Shown in pieces: positions 1 to 12,161 of a stretch of 64,000 nt of DNA. Source of the DNA: Branchiostoma floridae (Eukaryota > Chordata > Leptocardii > Amphioxiformes > Branchiostomatidae); NCBI RefSeq assembly GCF_000003815.2, contig NC_049983.1, positions 24,564,915 to 24,628,914 of the forward strand, read 5' to 3'. The notes below the pieces were generated by a model, which did no database searches, was not told the origin of the DNA, and saw nothing but the letters and a program-made list of their open reading frames with translations. The first letter of the stretch is position 1; every line of letters begins with the position of its first letter. The position numbers and the translations under genes are program-made.

Positions 1-2632
1 TATATATCTTAGTGTCTCTCAGAGGAAAGAATTATCGGTTCCTTCACTTTATCATGTATTTACTAATGTCATACTCGTAAATAGAATGGATTACACTTTA
101 TTGAAGATGCATTTGCGTGTCGTAATTCTACCTTAAGTTGATTCACCTATTAATACTTTTGATTAAGGACGTTATTCTCCGATTCGTCTTGAGTGTCTCA
201 CGTTAATCACGCTCCTTCTAGAAGGGTAATCATTCCTGATGCCAAATTTCCTGTATTTAAAGGATTTACCATCATCATCTGAATCGTCAGGGTGCTGTAG
301 ATGTGATATAACTGTGAAGATCACAGGCTTTGTTATCACAATTAAAACAGCTATTTGAGAAAGAAAACTACAATCAAAACAGATTATCGTGACGTCAATT
401 CTTACATGGAGGAAGCCCCAGAGCCTTGTAGCTGCGTTTGTTCCTCATTAGTACGCATGTACCTCTACTCGGATGATCGATGTCGGTACCTTCACCTTTT
501 GATACGAAACTGTAAAACGCCATCTAATGACGCAGATTGTACTTCTCAGAACAACGACGGCAAAAACAATAACTTCTGCGCCGTCTATTCCACTGCTTGT
601 GTTGGTGGTATCGCATATAAAGTTTAAGATGATATGTCAAACTATGACGTTTGCAGAATACGATCTGTGCCAAGACTGCATGCAAAGATAGTTTTTACAT
701 TGCTAACCATGCCCCAATGCCTTGCCACCGGATACAGAAGCTGGTGTGTTACGCAGAACGGCGGTTATACCGGTTATATATAATATTATACAGATACAGA
801 TGCCTTTGGGAGCTGGAGTGTTATTTCGCACCCTCCGATTATTTTCTTTTTTTCGCAGAAGTGGACGGCGATGACTGCCCACTGCCCTGTTACAAAATGG
901 AATATTTTGAGCGATAACTTTCTTGTGTGATACGTTCCACGCTGCCGGGGAAGCGGCCATTTTGGCCCATTTTAATCTGCAACGGCAATCCGCAATTTCC
1001 ATAGCTGTACAGAATCGGTCCTGGTAGACTCTAACGCTTGTGTATCGTTTCCTGTGTTTCTGTGGGGCAGGGTCTTTAGTTCAGTGTTTTAATCACAGCT
1101 ATGTCATGATCCCACGAAGCACTTACTCTGAGGGCATTTCTACTTGTCCCTGGGAGGTCCCCGTAGTAGGTGCCCCAGATGTTAATGTAACAGGCGTTAC
1201 AGCCAATTTAGCATGATACTTTAGGTCAGGGGCAGTGAGGCTATATGCCCGGCAGGACCCGTGATGTATCACTCTGTCCCATTTCTTTGAGCGGTTGTCT
1301 GGAAATGGTGCCAGGTCACATGACCACAGGGGAGAGAATATGGTAACTCTCAACTATTCCAACCTGCAGAAGATTTATGAGTATCTTCGCAGCTGAGGGA
1401 TGGCGTTACAGTCGAGTGGTCGAGCAATATCGCTCTGCCCAATATTCCGGGGCATGTTGAGTCGGCAATTGGGTCAAAATAGGGATATATGGTCCCTGTG
1501 GTCACACAAATCTTCCCTCAAGTATTGTTCTGTTCTAGCCACATGTACTAGCCACATGATTGCATTAGTGGCTCGTGTCTCTCTTTTTCTCAATCTATCA
1601 CATGGAAATCTGTCTCTCTTTCTCTCTCTCCTCTCCCTCCCCCTCTCTCTCTCTCTCTCGATTATGCTAGCCTTCGTCAAAACTGATTCTTCTGTTGATC
1701 AAACAAATCAAATGAAACACAATATCTAGGGCATCGCTCATTTACACCTTGCAATGATACATGTCGGATAGATTGCGACAAATCCATGGAATACCCACAT
1801 CCACATCGTATCTTGTCATGCCAGTCCATGGGCTTTGGGTCTTGGCTGGTAGCTTTTGTAACCACTTGGCGCTCATGAGGATTGAACACATTGGCATTTA
1901 TTGTGTTCACCGACCCCCATTTCAGTAGTTGATTGGCCCACAATGTGCAATATCTTCATAATACTGAGTCGAAGTCTTATTTTATTACAATACAATATTC
2001 TCCCTTTCTGGTCAGAAAAGACACCAGATGAATAAAAGTTTAGAATCAACTTGTGGTCAGACACCATGTAATTATAGCCTCTCCGCTATATGGATTCCCC
2101 GACGATAACGTCACGATAGCCTCCGCTTCCGGACTCCTGCACAGCCAGGGTTAATGAGAGCCTAGCCCTGAGACACAGCAACACGGTTGTTACCCGCGCT
2201 GTACGTACATTCCTCTTCAGTTACTGTCTTGTGATTTATATTTAACGCAGTCTGGATTAGTTTTGAACACCCCAGAATTACAGCTAATGTACATTCTATA
2301 TGTCAACTATATTTCTCTTACGTACTTTGAGATGGGGAGTAAAAATCGATACACTCCAGAAGCATGTCAACAAGCTTTTATTCGACGGATGACATAAAAT
2401 ATGGATATGTTTACAGTATGTATAGAGAGAATGGGGTGACTCGCACGAGTAATGATAGGCGTACGTAACACTCTCTCTTCTGTTCAGGTTTTCTATATGG
2501 GCACATCAGTTAGGATTGTGACTTGGTCTGAAAATGTAAAATCCTAGTGATTTATTGACAATGACAATGGTCTTTATTTTAAAGTGGCCACACCACCCAC
2601 TTAGTTTCGATGTATATGGTGCGTACCTAAGA
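1..2632. other. Non-coding, presumed gene A intron
   Basis: Nothing recognised beyond the CT tract. Open frames are short, overlapping and without family motifs on both strands. No receptor exon (TM1 to TM3 motifs) was found here. Confidence 0.5.
1602..1662. repeat. (CT)n-rich tract
   Basis: About 60 bp of CT-rich repeat (ctctctttctctctctcctc and similar). Simple repeat. Confidence 0.85.
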
Positions 2633-2848
2633 CCCCATTTCCACTAGACGGCGATATCACTGCGCTCTCCCTGCGACCTAAATAGGATATGTGTAACATG
2701 TTTTTGCTTTTACACTGAGTTAATCACACAAAACGTAAAAGTGTGACTAAGAAGTTTTTTTTTTTTCTTTCTGAACAATTCGTTGAGCGATCTGACAAAT
2801 TCTATGTTACAGAGAGAGCGCGGCGAGAGCGCCGTCCTAGTAGAAAGG
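2633..2848 (+). mobile_element. MITE family 1, copy 1
   Basis: Terminal inverted repeats of the form ccccatttccactagacggc at the left and gccgtcctagtagaaagg at the right. The subterminal pair gcgctctccctgcgacctaa and gagagagcgcggcgagagcg is also shared with the copies at 50057-50342 and 61903-62142. The interior has the shared block aaaacgtaaaagtgtgac. It lies in the presumed intron left of gene A exon 4. Confidence 0.82.
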
Positions 2849-3246
2849 ACTGTTTGCGATAACGGAAACCCACCGCTTTAGTTCGGTCAGTTCTGCAACA
2901 AAGTTGCACTGTTGAGGAACGAAAACTGCCAGGGGGCATGTAAGCATCAGCCGTAAGAACGCGATTGGCTGTAGATCTTAAGTTTGACTAGCCGAGACGG
3001 AAGCTGGAAGACGTACATGAGGCGTGTGTCGTACCAGCTTCAGACTCCATTCCACTCAATTGCCCCACAGATCGCCATGAGTGGGCGGCCTTTATCACAT
3101 TGCAGCCGGTCTAATCATTCCGTATTGCCCATTATGTGCACCCTTCCTAACAAGTTGACTGTCAGAGAGAAACAATGTGTCCGGTAGCGGTATATCAGAG
3201 GTCGGCTGTTGCCCACCAAACCAGGCAACTGGAGGATTGGATGAGG

Positions 3247-3420
3247 TCTTTCTTCTTCTTTATTCATTAAAATCAACATTACAGAGTTCATTCTTAGCAG
3301 AAGCAGCTCTGAATGCCGTTGATTTTACAATGTGAGTAAATTCTTACAACAAATAGACACAAGTACGCTTGAAATACACAGTACAAAGACAAATAAAAAC
3401 ACTTAGGCATCAGTCAGTGA
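3247..3420 (-). mobile_element. Probable LINE 3' tail (gaataaagaagaagaaag type)
   Basis: Minus-strand reading ends tgttgattttaatgaataaa followed by gaagaagaaag, the same kind of tail as the fragment at 41797-42160. No coding remnant is present. The call rests on tail form only. Confidence 0.4.
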
Positions 3421-3874
3421 TTTGTTCGGTCAGTGATTTGTTCAGGTCGATCTATTTCCTGTAGACCTCAGGCCGAAAGAGAGACCAATGTGCGGGAACT
3501 CATTCTACGGAAGTCGTCCGGCTTGAAAAGGATTTCCTTCAGTCCTTTCACACTCGCGGGAACCGACAATTTCTGCATCTTACCAGCTAATAGGATCTAG
3601 AGTTGCATGATGCAGCGCCTGTGTTGCAACGACGGAGAGCCAGACGGGTATATTGTTACACATTACCGTCGGGTATATTGTTACACATTGCCGTCCTTGA
3701 CCAAGGAGTCGTCCACATGTTTTATCCCTCTAAAAGTGTTTTAGCTTCCTCAATAGCAGAGTCGACAACAACACACCCACTGATTTCGACTGCCATATTG
3801 AAATATACCTTTGAAATGCCATTTGATTCAAAGTTAAATAGAAACTTTGTTGATCATGAATAGTGACCAAACTG

Positions 3875-4365
3875 GAGATCTTTCTCACACCTTTATATAA
3901 TAACTACCCGCGTTGCCAACTTTGTCAAAGTTGGCAACGCGGGTAGTTCATAGAATTTGTCAGTTCTGTAACCTGAACAAGGTCGAAGATGAATCCCACT
4001 TTTTATTAGATTTTAGTTTATATAGTTCTTTTATAGTTTAGAAGTATTCTTTTTAGCTATATTATAGGAAAGTTCCCTCGCTTTGAATCTTTGTCTTGTG
4101 TTGAAAAATCCATTTTTCTTATGGGTTTTGATCAAACGACATTATACAAACACATCTCTAGCTACATATTTAACATTACATAGAAACGAGATGAAGCAAA
4201 ACAAATGTATAAGACTAGTTTTAGAATCCACGTTTTAGATTAGTATTAGAAACCATGTGTACTGTATTACTACCCTTTGTATGTATATGCCCGTACTAAG
4301 ACCGATAGGGCATGAATGTGCAATAAAGGCTATTACTACTTCTATATAAAGGTGTGAAAGAGCTC
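3875..4365. repeat. Inverted repeat enclosing a perfect 23-bp-arm palindrome and a LINE tail
   Basis: gagatctttctcacaccttt at 3875 onward pairs with the reverse complement at 4343-4365 (tatataaaggtgtgaaagag). Just inside the left arm is a perfect palindrome with 23-bp arms around a single base (3902-3948; arm ends aactacccg and cgggtagtt). The LINE tail at 3950-4345 occupies the rest. The layout suggests a foldback element that received the LINE insertion. Confidence 0.55.
3950..4345 (+). mobile_element. LINE 3' fragment with C-terminal Cys/His motif and hairpin tail
   Basis: Starts within a coding remnant reading ICQFCNLNKVEDESHFLLDF (C-x2-C ... EDE-x-HFLL), a C-terminal reverse-transcriptase signature, then has a stop, about 280 bp of 3' UTR and an end that reads atgcccgt...gggcatgaatgtgcaataaaggc. 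A second copy in the opposite orientation lies at about 46831-47035. Only the tail is present, as expected from 5' truncation. Confidence 0.75.
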
Positions 4366-4639
4366 TTATATAAAGTTGTGACAGGCCAACTCTGTCAAAG
4401 TTGTCCGGAAATCTGGACCAGAGTCTAGACAGCCACTTTTCAAGTCTTAAGCCATCGTCTCCCGCATCAATCAGATAACGTCACCATCCATTCATCACGC
4501 TCACCACGGAGAATTTCCCGGCAGATCGGGGATTATGGCGGGCATGATTGCTGAAATAGTGCCGACCCAAGGTCCCCATGGCCCGGCCTGAACTATACAC
4601 GTGTGGAGAGGAGATAAACTTACTTAGAGAGGTGTAGGT

Positions 4640-4893
4640 AGGGTAGTATCTCACTGAATTTGGGGCAACGGTGTGGTACTGCAGGGTTCGTTTACTGTGG
4701 CATTGTTGTGTTTTTTCGCCGTTTTCAAAAATACTTTGGATATTCCATGATGTGTAAAATTATAAGTTAGAAAAAAAGGAAAGGACACAAAACGTAAGAA
4801 AATTTTATTTGTTCCTAACCTTTAGAATTCATTAAGTAAACTTTCGAACGCCGCAATGCCGCATCGTTACCGCAAGTGCAGTGAGATACAACC
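4640..4893 (-). mobile_element. MITE family 2, copy A
   Basis: Left end tagtatctcactgaatttgg, right end caagtgcagtgagatacaac. The interior blocks cacaaaacgtaagaaaattt and gcaatgccgc match the reverse complement of copies B to D. The open frame at 4815-4997 is part of it. Confidence 0.75.
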
Positions 4894-6744
4894 TGTAAGG
4901 AGGGAAGTAGAGATCTATTAACGTGACGATATAACGTGCAAAAAAAGGAACCAACGAAGTAAACAGTTTTTATATCTCTTCCGAAGAAGATTTTCACAAC
5001 AGTAACGCCATATTGATTTGATTATATGGATGACATCCTATGGGATATCCAAAACTGATGCGAGCGTGACAATAAAAAAAGTTTGCCCAAAAATGCCTTT
5101 GTTATAGAATAAAAGTGGTCAGAAAAGTTCAACATTGACATAACAAACAAACGTATGCCGAACAGTAAATGTTTCGTTTTTATCCTTTTACATCTTTCTT
5201 CTATGAGCTGACAGTGTCATTCTATGATGTTTGCAATATTTTTTTGCAAGCTGCTTTGTGCGATTTAGAATATGGCTCAAAACTTTTCCATACGTAAACG
5301 GTCAGAAATTAATGCGCATGTGGATGCAGTCCGTATAATAAAATCAACATGACCTAACACAAAAAGACAAAAGGCATATACATGTAAGCTTATGCTTGAG
5401 GGTGCTAGGGGATAGAAAGATACGTGCACAAAGGACACACGTAACATGAAACCTTTGTTTCGTGTGATAATATTATAACACGTGCAATATCGCTGTAGAC
5501 GTATGACATGGTGACTGAGAAAAGTTTTATTTCTATTTCTAGCCGACACATTATCTCAGATCACGAAGACGTAAGTAAGTCCTACGGCGAGTGTCTGAGC
5601 TTCCATTCCATGCACGTTTCCCAATTTTGGAAGAAAGTTCGGCACGGAAACTATCTCTAGATAATGTGTCCTGTCATTTTATAGTCATGCTCGTAAACTA
5701 CATAGTAATAACAAGTAATAAACGCTTTGAAATTCTCTCTATGCTGAGGGTTGTCAATCGTATGAACGACGGTCTAGGTTCTCGCATGACGTTCATAAAC
5801 TGTAACAGATACATTTCGTTTATGACTGACCAGACCTGACATCATTCCCAAACCCATTGTGTACCCTGAAGGGGAAAATATGACCATCGATTTTCACCTT
5901 AGGGCAGATATGCACAAATCATACAGTAGAATGGACGCTTGGGGAATTTTGTATTTGTCTTTGTGGCCATTTCTGTGTCGCGATGTCATAAAACTGGCAC
6001 CGTTTTCTAGGGAAGGGCCAGTAAGGTAATAACTTGCTTGTCGTTTAACTGACCAGCGCCAAACTGCCTTTCGGACAAACCCCTATCGTTGTTATACCCT
6101 AGAACGTTTCGGCGTGACAGGGCAGGATGGCATAAGTCGTTCATCCCCGAAATAAAGCGAAACACGTCAAAGATGACATCTTTGCTCTGGTTTTCAGCCC
6201 CAGAGCCTCCAAATGTCACGTATTGTCTGCTCCCGCGCCGCCGCGAATCGTTTCGTTTCTGTTGGTGTCGCGGGCCATCCCCCCTGACAGGCCGTCTGTT
6301 AATCACGGCAACTCATGGACAAGGACGGGCAGGGGTTATGTGGAAATTCGTGCACCTTAAGCGATGCAGTAGATTACGGTTGAAAGGGAATACCAGCCAT
6401 GCCCTTAATTCTGCTTTCTGCTCCGTCGATGCGGCTGATCAGCGACCTAAGCCCGTAAGGCCGGAGACGTGGCACAAATAAATGGTTGGAGTGTTGATGA
6501 GTTCCCGCCGTCTCATATCTAAACAGGCCGGGGTTTTCGAGATTAAGTTTCTGTGTCTCCGAAAGAACTGCGTGTCTGTGATGGATGTGTCTATGCAGGA
6601 CGGTCTGTACGCTTGCCTGCCGTGACGCAGGAGGCGGCAATTTTCCTATCTGGGGCCACAACTATCTGGAGCGTGTCACTGTGGGTAGGGAAACCGCGAT
6701 ATTGTTAATGAATCCATCCATCACCGAGTTGACTGCTGCTGAAT
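4894..6744. other. Non-coding, presumed gene A intron
   Basis: No repeat or gene recognised. The overlapping frames at 6007-6661 on both strands lie in a GC-richer patch but have no motif and no splice context. Confidence 0.5.
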
Positions 6745-7013
6745 AGGCTCTGTTTTGTCCTGTTTGTCGGACAAAGATTTCAATGACACACGGAATGGAT
6801 CGCCCATGTATGGCGACCTGGCGAATGTGGAAAACATCGCGCAATCCTCCAAAATAACTTTAAAAATGAATACTCCAGGACAGGCTCTGTTTTCTCCGTT
6901 TTGTCTGGCAAAAAATTCAATGACACATGCATTGCCCATGTATAGCGACCTGGCGAATGTGGAAAACTGGCGAATGCGCAATCCTCCGAAATAACTTACA
7001 TGAAATGAATACT
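6745..7013. repeat. Tandem duplication, two ~137-bp units
   Basis: Both units run from aggctctgttttgtcc or aggctctgttttctcc through cgacctggcgaatgtggaaa to gcaatcctcc and atgaatact. Moderate divergence indicates an old duplication. Open frames here are by-products. Confidence 0.75.
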
Positions 7014-9771
7014 ATTTCCCTCAGCTAAAGCCTTATGGATCTAAATTTAGATGGATGAAATCATTGTAAGAGTCCAGCAACTTTATGCATGGTATTATTA
7101 AAAGGCGTAGTAATAGAATGCACGGCAGTGGACACCTGAGAGCCGAGAAATCTCGGTTGTGTATACTAGAGACTATTAGTACTCTGACTGTGTATACGGA
7201 AGTCACTATACACCAACGATCTTATTCTGTAGCCTCATGATCTTCCTCTCTTGCATTATCCTCGCATTTATTAACATTGTCTTTTTGTAAATTGTCTGAG
7301 TGCCTTGTACATTTATGCTGTTTTTACTCGAATCTCAATAGCTTAGTTATTTTAGTCGCTATAAATACTAAATTATGTATGCGGAGATATGCTTGTAGCT
7401 TGACTCCTGTAAGTAATCGCAATTCAGCTCACCAGCTGCAACGTTTTTACAAAATAAAACCATTCCTTCAAATCCCGGCATGACACATGCGGAATGAAAG
7501 CTAAACAGGTCAGCCGGAAAACATGTTATATAGATTTGGCCGTCCGTTGAGCTTCATGCTATAGTCTGAATGTGAGCCATGGAGATGGTTAATGGTCTTT
7601 TCATTAACCGAGGTGTCTCACTTGAATAAGAGAAATGGGGATCCTTTTCTAGTTAAGACAAGGAGTCTCGCATCAGGAAGCCTCCGTCTATTCAAAGAGT
7701 TTCCGAATGATTAGTATTAATGATTATCCCATGTTGCGACCTGCTTACCTAATCAAGATGCCATCAAGTAAAATACATGCATCATTTATATCTATGTTGC
7801 GACCTGTTTGACTTACTTGACCTGCTTACGCAATTAAAATACAATCAAGTCAACGCAGCATTGACAAGTATGAATTTGGATGTAATCCAACGTTTAACGT
7901 GCACTCGTACCTTTGAAATTGAGCATTCCAAAATCCCTTAGTCTGCTCATGCGACAAATAATAATTTCGACATTTTTGTGCTAACAGATTCCAACATACC
8001 AGTGTCGCATTGTTTATTAGAATATTCTACTCCATTTTTTCATTGATACACTTTGTAGCAGATTGCAATTTACCTAGCGAATCGATAATTCATCTTAACA
8101 TAGCATTACTATCTACTTGCCTTCTCATGCAGTTCGTAGGCGTTGTGAACAGGGAATTGCAGAAGAGCGAAGAGTATCACGTCTCTACCACTGGGACTGC
8201 GCTAAATTGTGTTTATCTTCCTGCTTAAGATTGATGTGTTTTTCAGCTTCTACAAATCAACATTTCATGATCAAGAGCAAGTATTGTTCCAGTGATATGG
8301 TGACATATAAATCGTTTGATGAATGGGGTACCCGCAGAACGGCGGAGCTTTTAAGCTAACATCTCGTAGGTATGAGAGATGTGCGTTGTTGACTCGGGAA
8401 GCCCTAGGATATACTTAACATTCTTCTCCGGCACTCAGTAGAACCTGTCAGAAAAGGGTTGATATTATTGCATCCACCTGACCTGGAGAATGTTTACTTC
8501 CTTCTCAACTGGTTCTGAACAAGATAAATATACATCTCTGCTGTAATGAAATATCCAATTTAGGACGGCCAGCATAAAAACAGTGGCCTGCATCGTGACT
8601 GCAATCGCCCGTGACATCAATTGCGCACGACCAGAGTAGTTTTACCTAAACTCCTGGAGAACTCATTGGGCCCAGCAACGCAATATTCTCCAGCTAATCT
8701 GCCGGGGGATTTGGATGATTGATGCGGTAACGCTACACAAAAGGCGGTTCACGTGTCGGGCAGCCATAACGAGTATGCAATTTGCTTCTTGCATTAGCTG
8801 ATAAACTCTTTTACGTTATTTCATTTCAAGGCAATGCGTTAGAAAAAAGAAGGACTGCATGGTTGGTCATCTTTTTATATCTTATTGTACGTGTTTATTC
8901 GTATTAGATTGTGATGAATTACATAACTATGATATGGAAATATCATATTGTGCTATTAGGTTGTCATGTGAGACCATGTTGAACAATAAGAAGAAAAAAC
9001 ATGTTTTCAGGTTGTATTCGGTGATGCCACGATCGACCTCTATTCACCATTCCTGTGGATCTTAAATTTATCACTTAATTAAGTCGGGACAGAGAGAGAC
9101 AGTTGAACCGCCCGGTCGAATAGTCTGGATTGAACAACCACATCCAGTATGAATATTAATGATCTTGTCTTATTTAGAACAATCTTTCCCTTTGGACAAT
9201 ACTCTATGTTTGGCTGACAGCAGGTTAGTGGCAACGCCAACATAAGTGGATATCAGTGGAGAGCAGATAAACAGTGTCCAACTGAGCTGAGTTCTTGGAC
9301 ACGTGTCCAGATCGTTGCAGGGGCTTTGCTAATAGTCATGATCAATGCATTTTTATGGAGTTCCTTAAACATTATTGAACCATTCATTTACAAGCAAGGA
9401 AAAAGCTACACATCAAATTGGATTTGGGATTATGAAGCTTTTTAGCCTAAAGCTAAGGGCACAACCCGTCGCACGTGTTATTTCCGTGTTTTTTTTTCAG
9501 AGGCCACGTCCGTCACCATTTTCTGAAGACGTGGTGAATGATTGGCAAGAGAAAGGAGTTTTTATTGGTTTGTTTGTTTATTTTCAAACGCCTGGGTGGC
9601 CTATTCAGTTTCTGGTTAACTTGTTTTCAATAGGGCCCAGTTTCACAAATACATTAAGTTTCACATATTCATACAAGGAGATAAAAACAAATTACAGAGA
9701 AAATAAGTAGACCTACACATCGCAACATATAAGTACAACTGAAACATAAAAGACAGATAAATCAAAATCAT
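7014..9771. other. Non-coding, presumed gene A intron
   Basis: AT-rich, with nothing recognised apart from short low-complexity stretches. No receptor exon seen on the minus strand. Confidence 0.5.
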
Positions 9772-10240
9772 TTGCACGTCTTAGCGCACGTCACTCGCAC
9801 GGCTGCGCAAGGTGTTTACAAGTATGTGGTCCGCAATCCACGCCTGGCCGTGAGCCGGTTGCGTGCATCGCTCGTTGGGCAAGTGGAAAATGAGTTGAAC
9901 GTGCGATCTCTGTGCGATTGCCACGTTACCATATGCAGGCCCTACTTACACGTGTTGCGTACGCACGGTATCCTTACTCGCTGTAAGGGGCACACGCGTC
10001 GCCCGTACTGGCTCGTGCCCGGGGTAGCTCCGAATGCGCGCAGTCCGATGGCAAATAAAGTTCGACATGCACGTAGATAGAGTTCTACGGCGTGTCTGCG
10101 TGCCCCCCAAATCCGTTGGGCTCCGCACTATTTTGTGCTGAGGCTGTACTTACCACTAACGGATCCCAAAAGACTGCCTACGTTTTGGCACGTAGACACC
10201 ACGTAGTTGCACGTACGGCGAGTTGTGCCCCTAGCTTAAT
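9772..10240. other. CpG-rich patch of unknown nature
   Basis: Unusually rich in CpG and in cacgt/gcacgt words compared with the AT-rich flanks, with open frames on the plus strand (102 and 94 codons) that lack recognisable motifs. It begins after an AT-rich, A-tailed stretch (9690-9770). It could be a recently inserted, not yet CpG-depleted element, or a regulatory island. Confidence 0.4.
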
Positions 10241-10661
10241 ACCTAGCAGATTCTTGACTCTGTGTTGTACCAGGCACATGTTGATTCCAGCAACGGCTTA
10301 TCGACATAGGCGCACTTTCAAAACACCCTGGAATAGCTTACTGGCCTTATGGATTGCAAATTGGGGTCGAAAATAGAAAAGTGAAAGATCCCGCTCGCCT
10401 ATAAACCACAATCAGGTCTGATCGGATCTGCGGTGCGTGAGAAGCCTGCACTATCAATAGCCGAATGTATAATGGGGCCTGCGCTACGGACGTCAGCTGA
10501 CGTAACCGCACACGTCAATATACCCACATCCAGAATATTACCAGTCCTCGCCAGGCTGTTCAGTGCTCTTAACCTCCTCCCCGAGAGCAAGTCTCCAAGA
10601 CTTCTGATAAAACATCTACGCCACTGCGAGACTACAGAGTTTACAAAAGAGTTGTACTTAC

Positions 10662-10744
10662 AACTTTCCAACTCAAGTGTGCAGTTCTGCTCATCGAGAG
10701 GGTACTTTCGGAGGTCCATGGGGCAGGCCGCCTTTGCTGTTACC
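10662..10744 (-). CDS. Gene A exon 4 (83 bp): Cys-loop
   Basis: Encodes VTAKAACPMDLRKYPLDEQN followed by CTLELES. The signature disulfide loop is complete: two Cys with 13 residues between them, and the Pro and Asp of 'YPLDEQNC'. The match to the GABA-A beta pattern '[22 protein letters not shown]' is closer than to alpha or glycine receptors. Acceptor ATTTCAG|GGT, donor T|GTAAGT, length 83 bp, again the conserved vertebrate exon size. The Glu-Ser at the end and the split codon beginning with T fit the start of binding loop B (Glu-Ser-Tyr in beta). The next exon was not found between 1 and 10661 and is presumed to lie outside the window. Confidence 0.94.
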
Positions 10745-11605
10745 CTGAAATTGGATTGAGAAGGAGTCAAGGAAATTCTTTGATGTTTTGACCTGCTCCG
10801 ACATTACTCTGCAGAATTATGCGGTCTGCACGGGCGAGGTCAGGAGTGGTGGAGAGGTGGACTCTCACCCTATCTTAGCCAGATGATTATTGACCCAGCC
10901 GGAGACACTAACACGCAGAATGCGTAATACAGAGTTGGATTCCACTTAGCCAGGGGTATGCTCAAAATTGCTTTCAAGTGGTTGATCAATAACAATCGAG
11001 AACTTCGTCCCTCTTCTAATTCGGTGCAGATATGGTTTACATAATTGTTGTTTTTTCCCTTAGATTTAGCTTTACCCTTGTGCTTCAATGTTGCTATTAT
11101 GGTAAATGAAATGAAAGCTCGTATCTGTACGGATACAGCAGGTCAAATGAATGTAATAGGATCCGGCCAGTAATCGGTAAATTCTCCACTTAATTTAGTT
11201 TGCTACACATATATACAGATTCAGTTCATTTCTAAAACTTAAGACAATGAGCGCCACTGGCACAGACTTAAGTGTTATGGCGAATGATTCACGGCATCTA
11301 TCAGATGCAGTATATGTCATTGAGCGCTGATCTCAGTTGCTGGGAGTCAAACATAATGACAATCAAATCACATCATATCAATACACATGTGGGTGTCCGC
11401 TCTGGAGCCATCCTATAAGGGGTCATTTATCTATATGTCTTCTATTTCATCAAAGTCAATGTTGTTTTGAAAAGGATTACAATGATGGGCTAGGGTAGTC
11501 TGATTTTTTTTTGCACTGCTGAGAGTAAGTATGATCGGGACGAACCTTTGAAATTACCAGAGAAGGCAACATGAAATGCCATACTGACCCTAAAGGTGAT
11601 TAATG
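10745..11605 (-). other. Gene A intron 3, part
   Basis: Unique sequence between exon 4 and the GGAT array. Nothing recognised besides the splice sites. The whole intron (10745-12161) is 1417 bp. Confidence 0.7.
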
Positions 11606-12115
11606 TATGGATGGATGGAATGAAAGATGGATGAGATGAATGAATGGGATGTATAGATGGATGAATGATGGACAAATGGATGGATGGATGGATGGATACA
11701 TGGATGGATGGATAGATGGATGGATGGTTGGATGGATGGATGGATGGATGGATGGATGGATGGATGGATGGATGGATGGATGGATGGATGGATGGATGGA
11801 TGGATGGGTGGATGGACAGATGGATGTATGTATGGATGGATGAATGGAAGATTGGGTGGATGGATGGATGGATGGATGGATGGATGGATGGATGGATGGA
11901 TGGATGGATGGATGGATGGATGGATGGATGGATGGATGGATGGATTGAAGGATGGATGAATAGATGGGTGGATGAATGGATGTGTGGATGGATGGATGAA
12001 AGATTGGGTGGATGGATGGTGGATGGATGCATAAATGAATAGATAAATTGACGGATGGATGGATGGATGGATGGATGGGTGTATGTATGAATGCATGGAT
12101 GGATGGACGAAATGA
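11606..12115. repeat. GGAT/ATCC tetranucleotide microsatellite in gene A intron 3
   Basis: About 500 bp of (GGAT)n with scattered substitutions, ending about 50 bp from the donor of the 221-bp exon and making up over a third of that 1417-bp intron. All three minus-strand and three plus-strand frames stay open through it, giving spurious His-Pro-Ser-Ile and Met-Asp-Gly-Trp proteins. Confidence 0.95.
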
Positions 12116-12161
12116 ATAAATGGAATGACATAGGAATAAAGAAAGTTTTGCAGCTGTGTAC

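Noticed and set aside
6007-6661. Overlapping 95-130-codon frames on both strands
   Set aside because: Both strands are open in a GC-richer patch, no domain is seen, and it lies in the presumed gene A intron.
10399-10661. Extension of the Cys-loop open frame past the exon end
   Set aside because: After 10662 the frame loses all family similarity and a strong donor GTAAGT is present, so this is intron.
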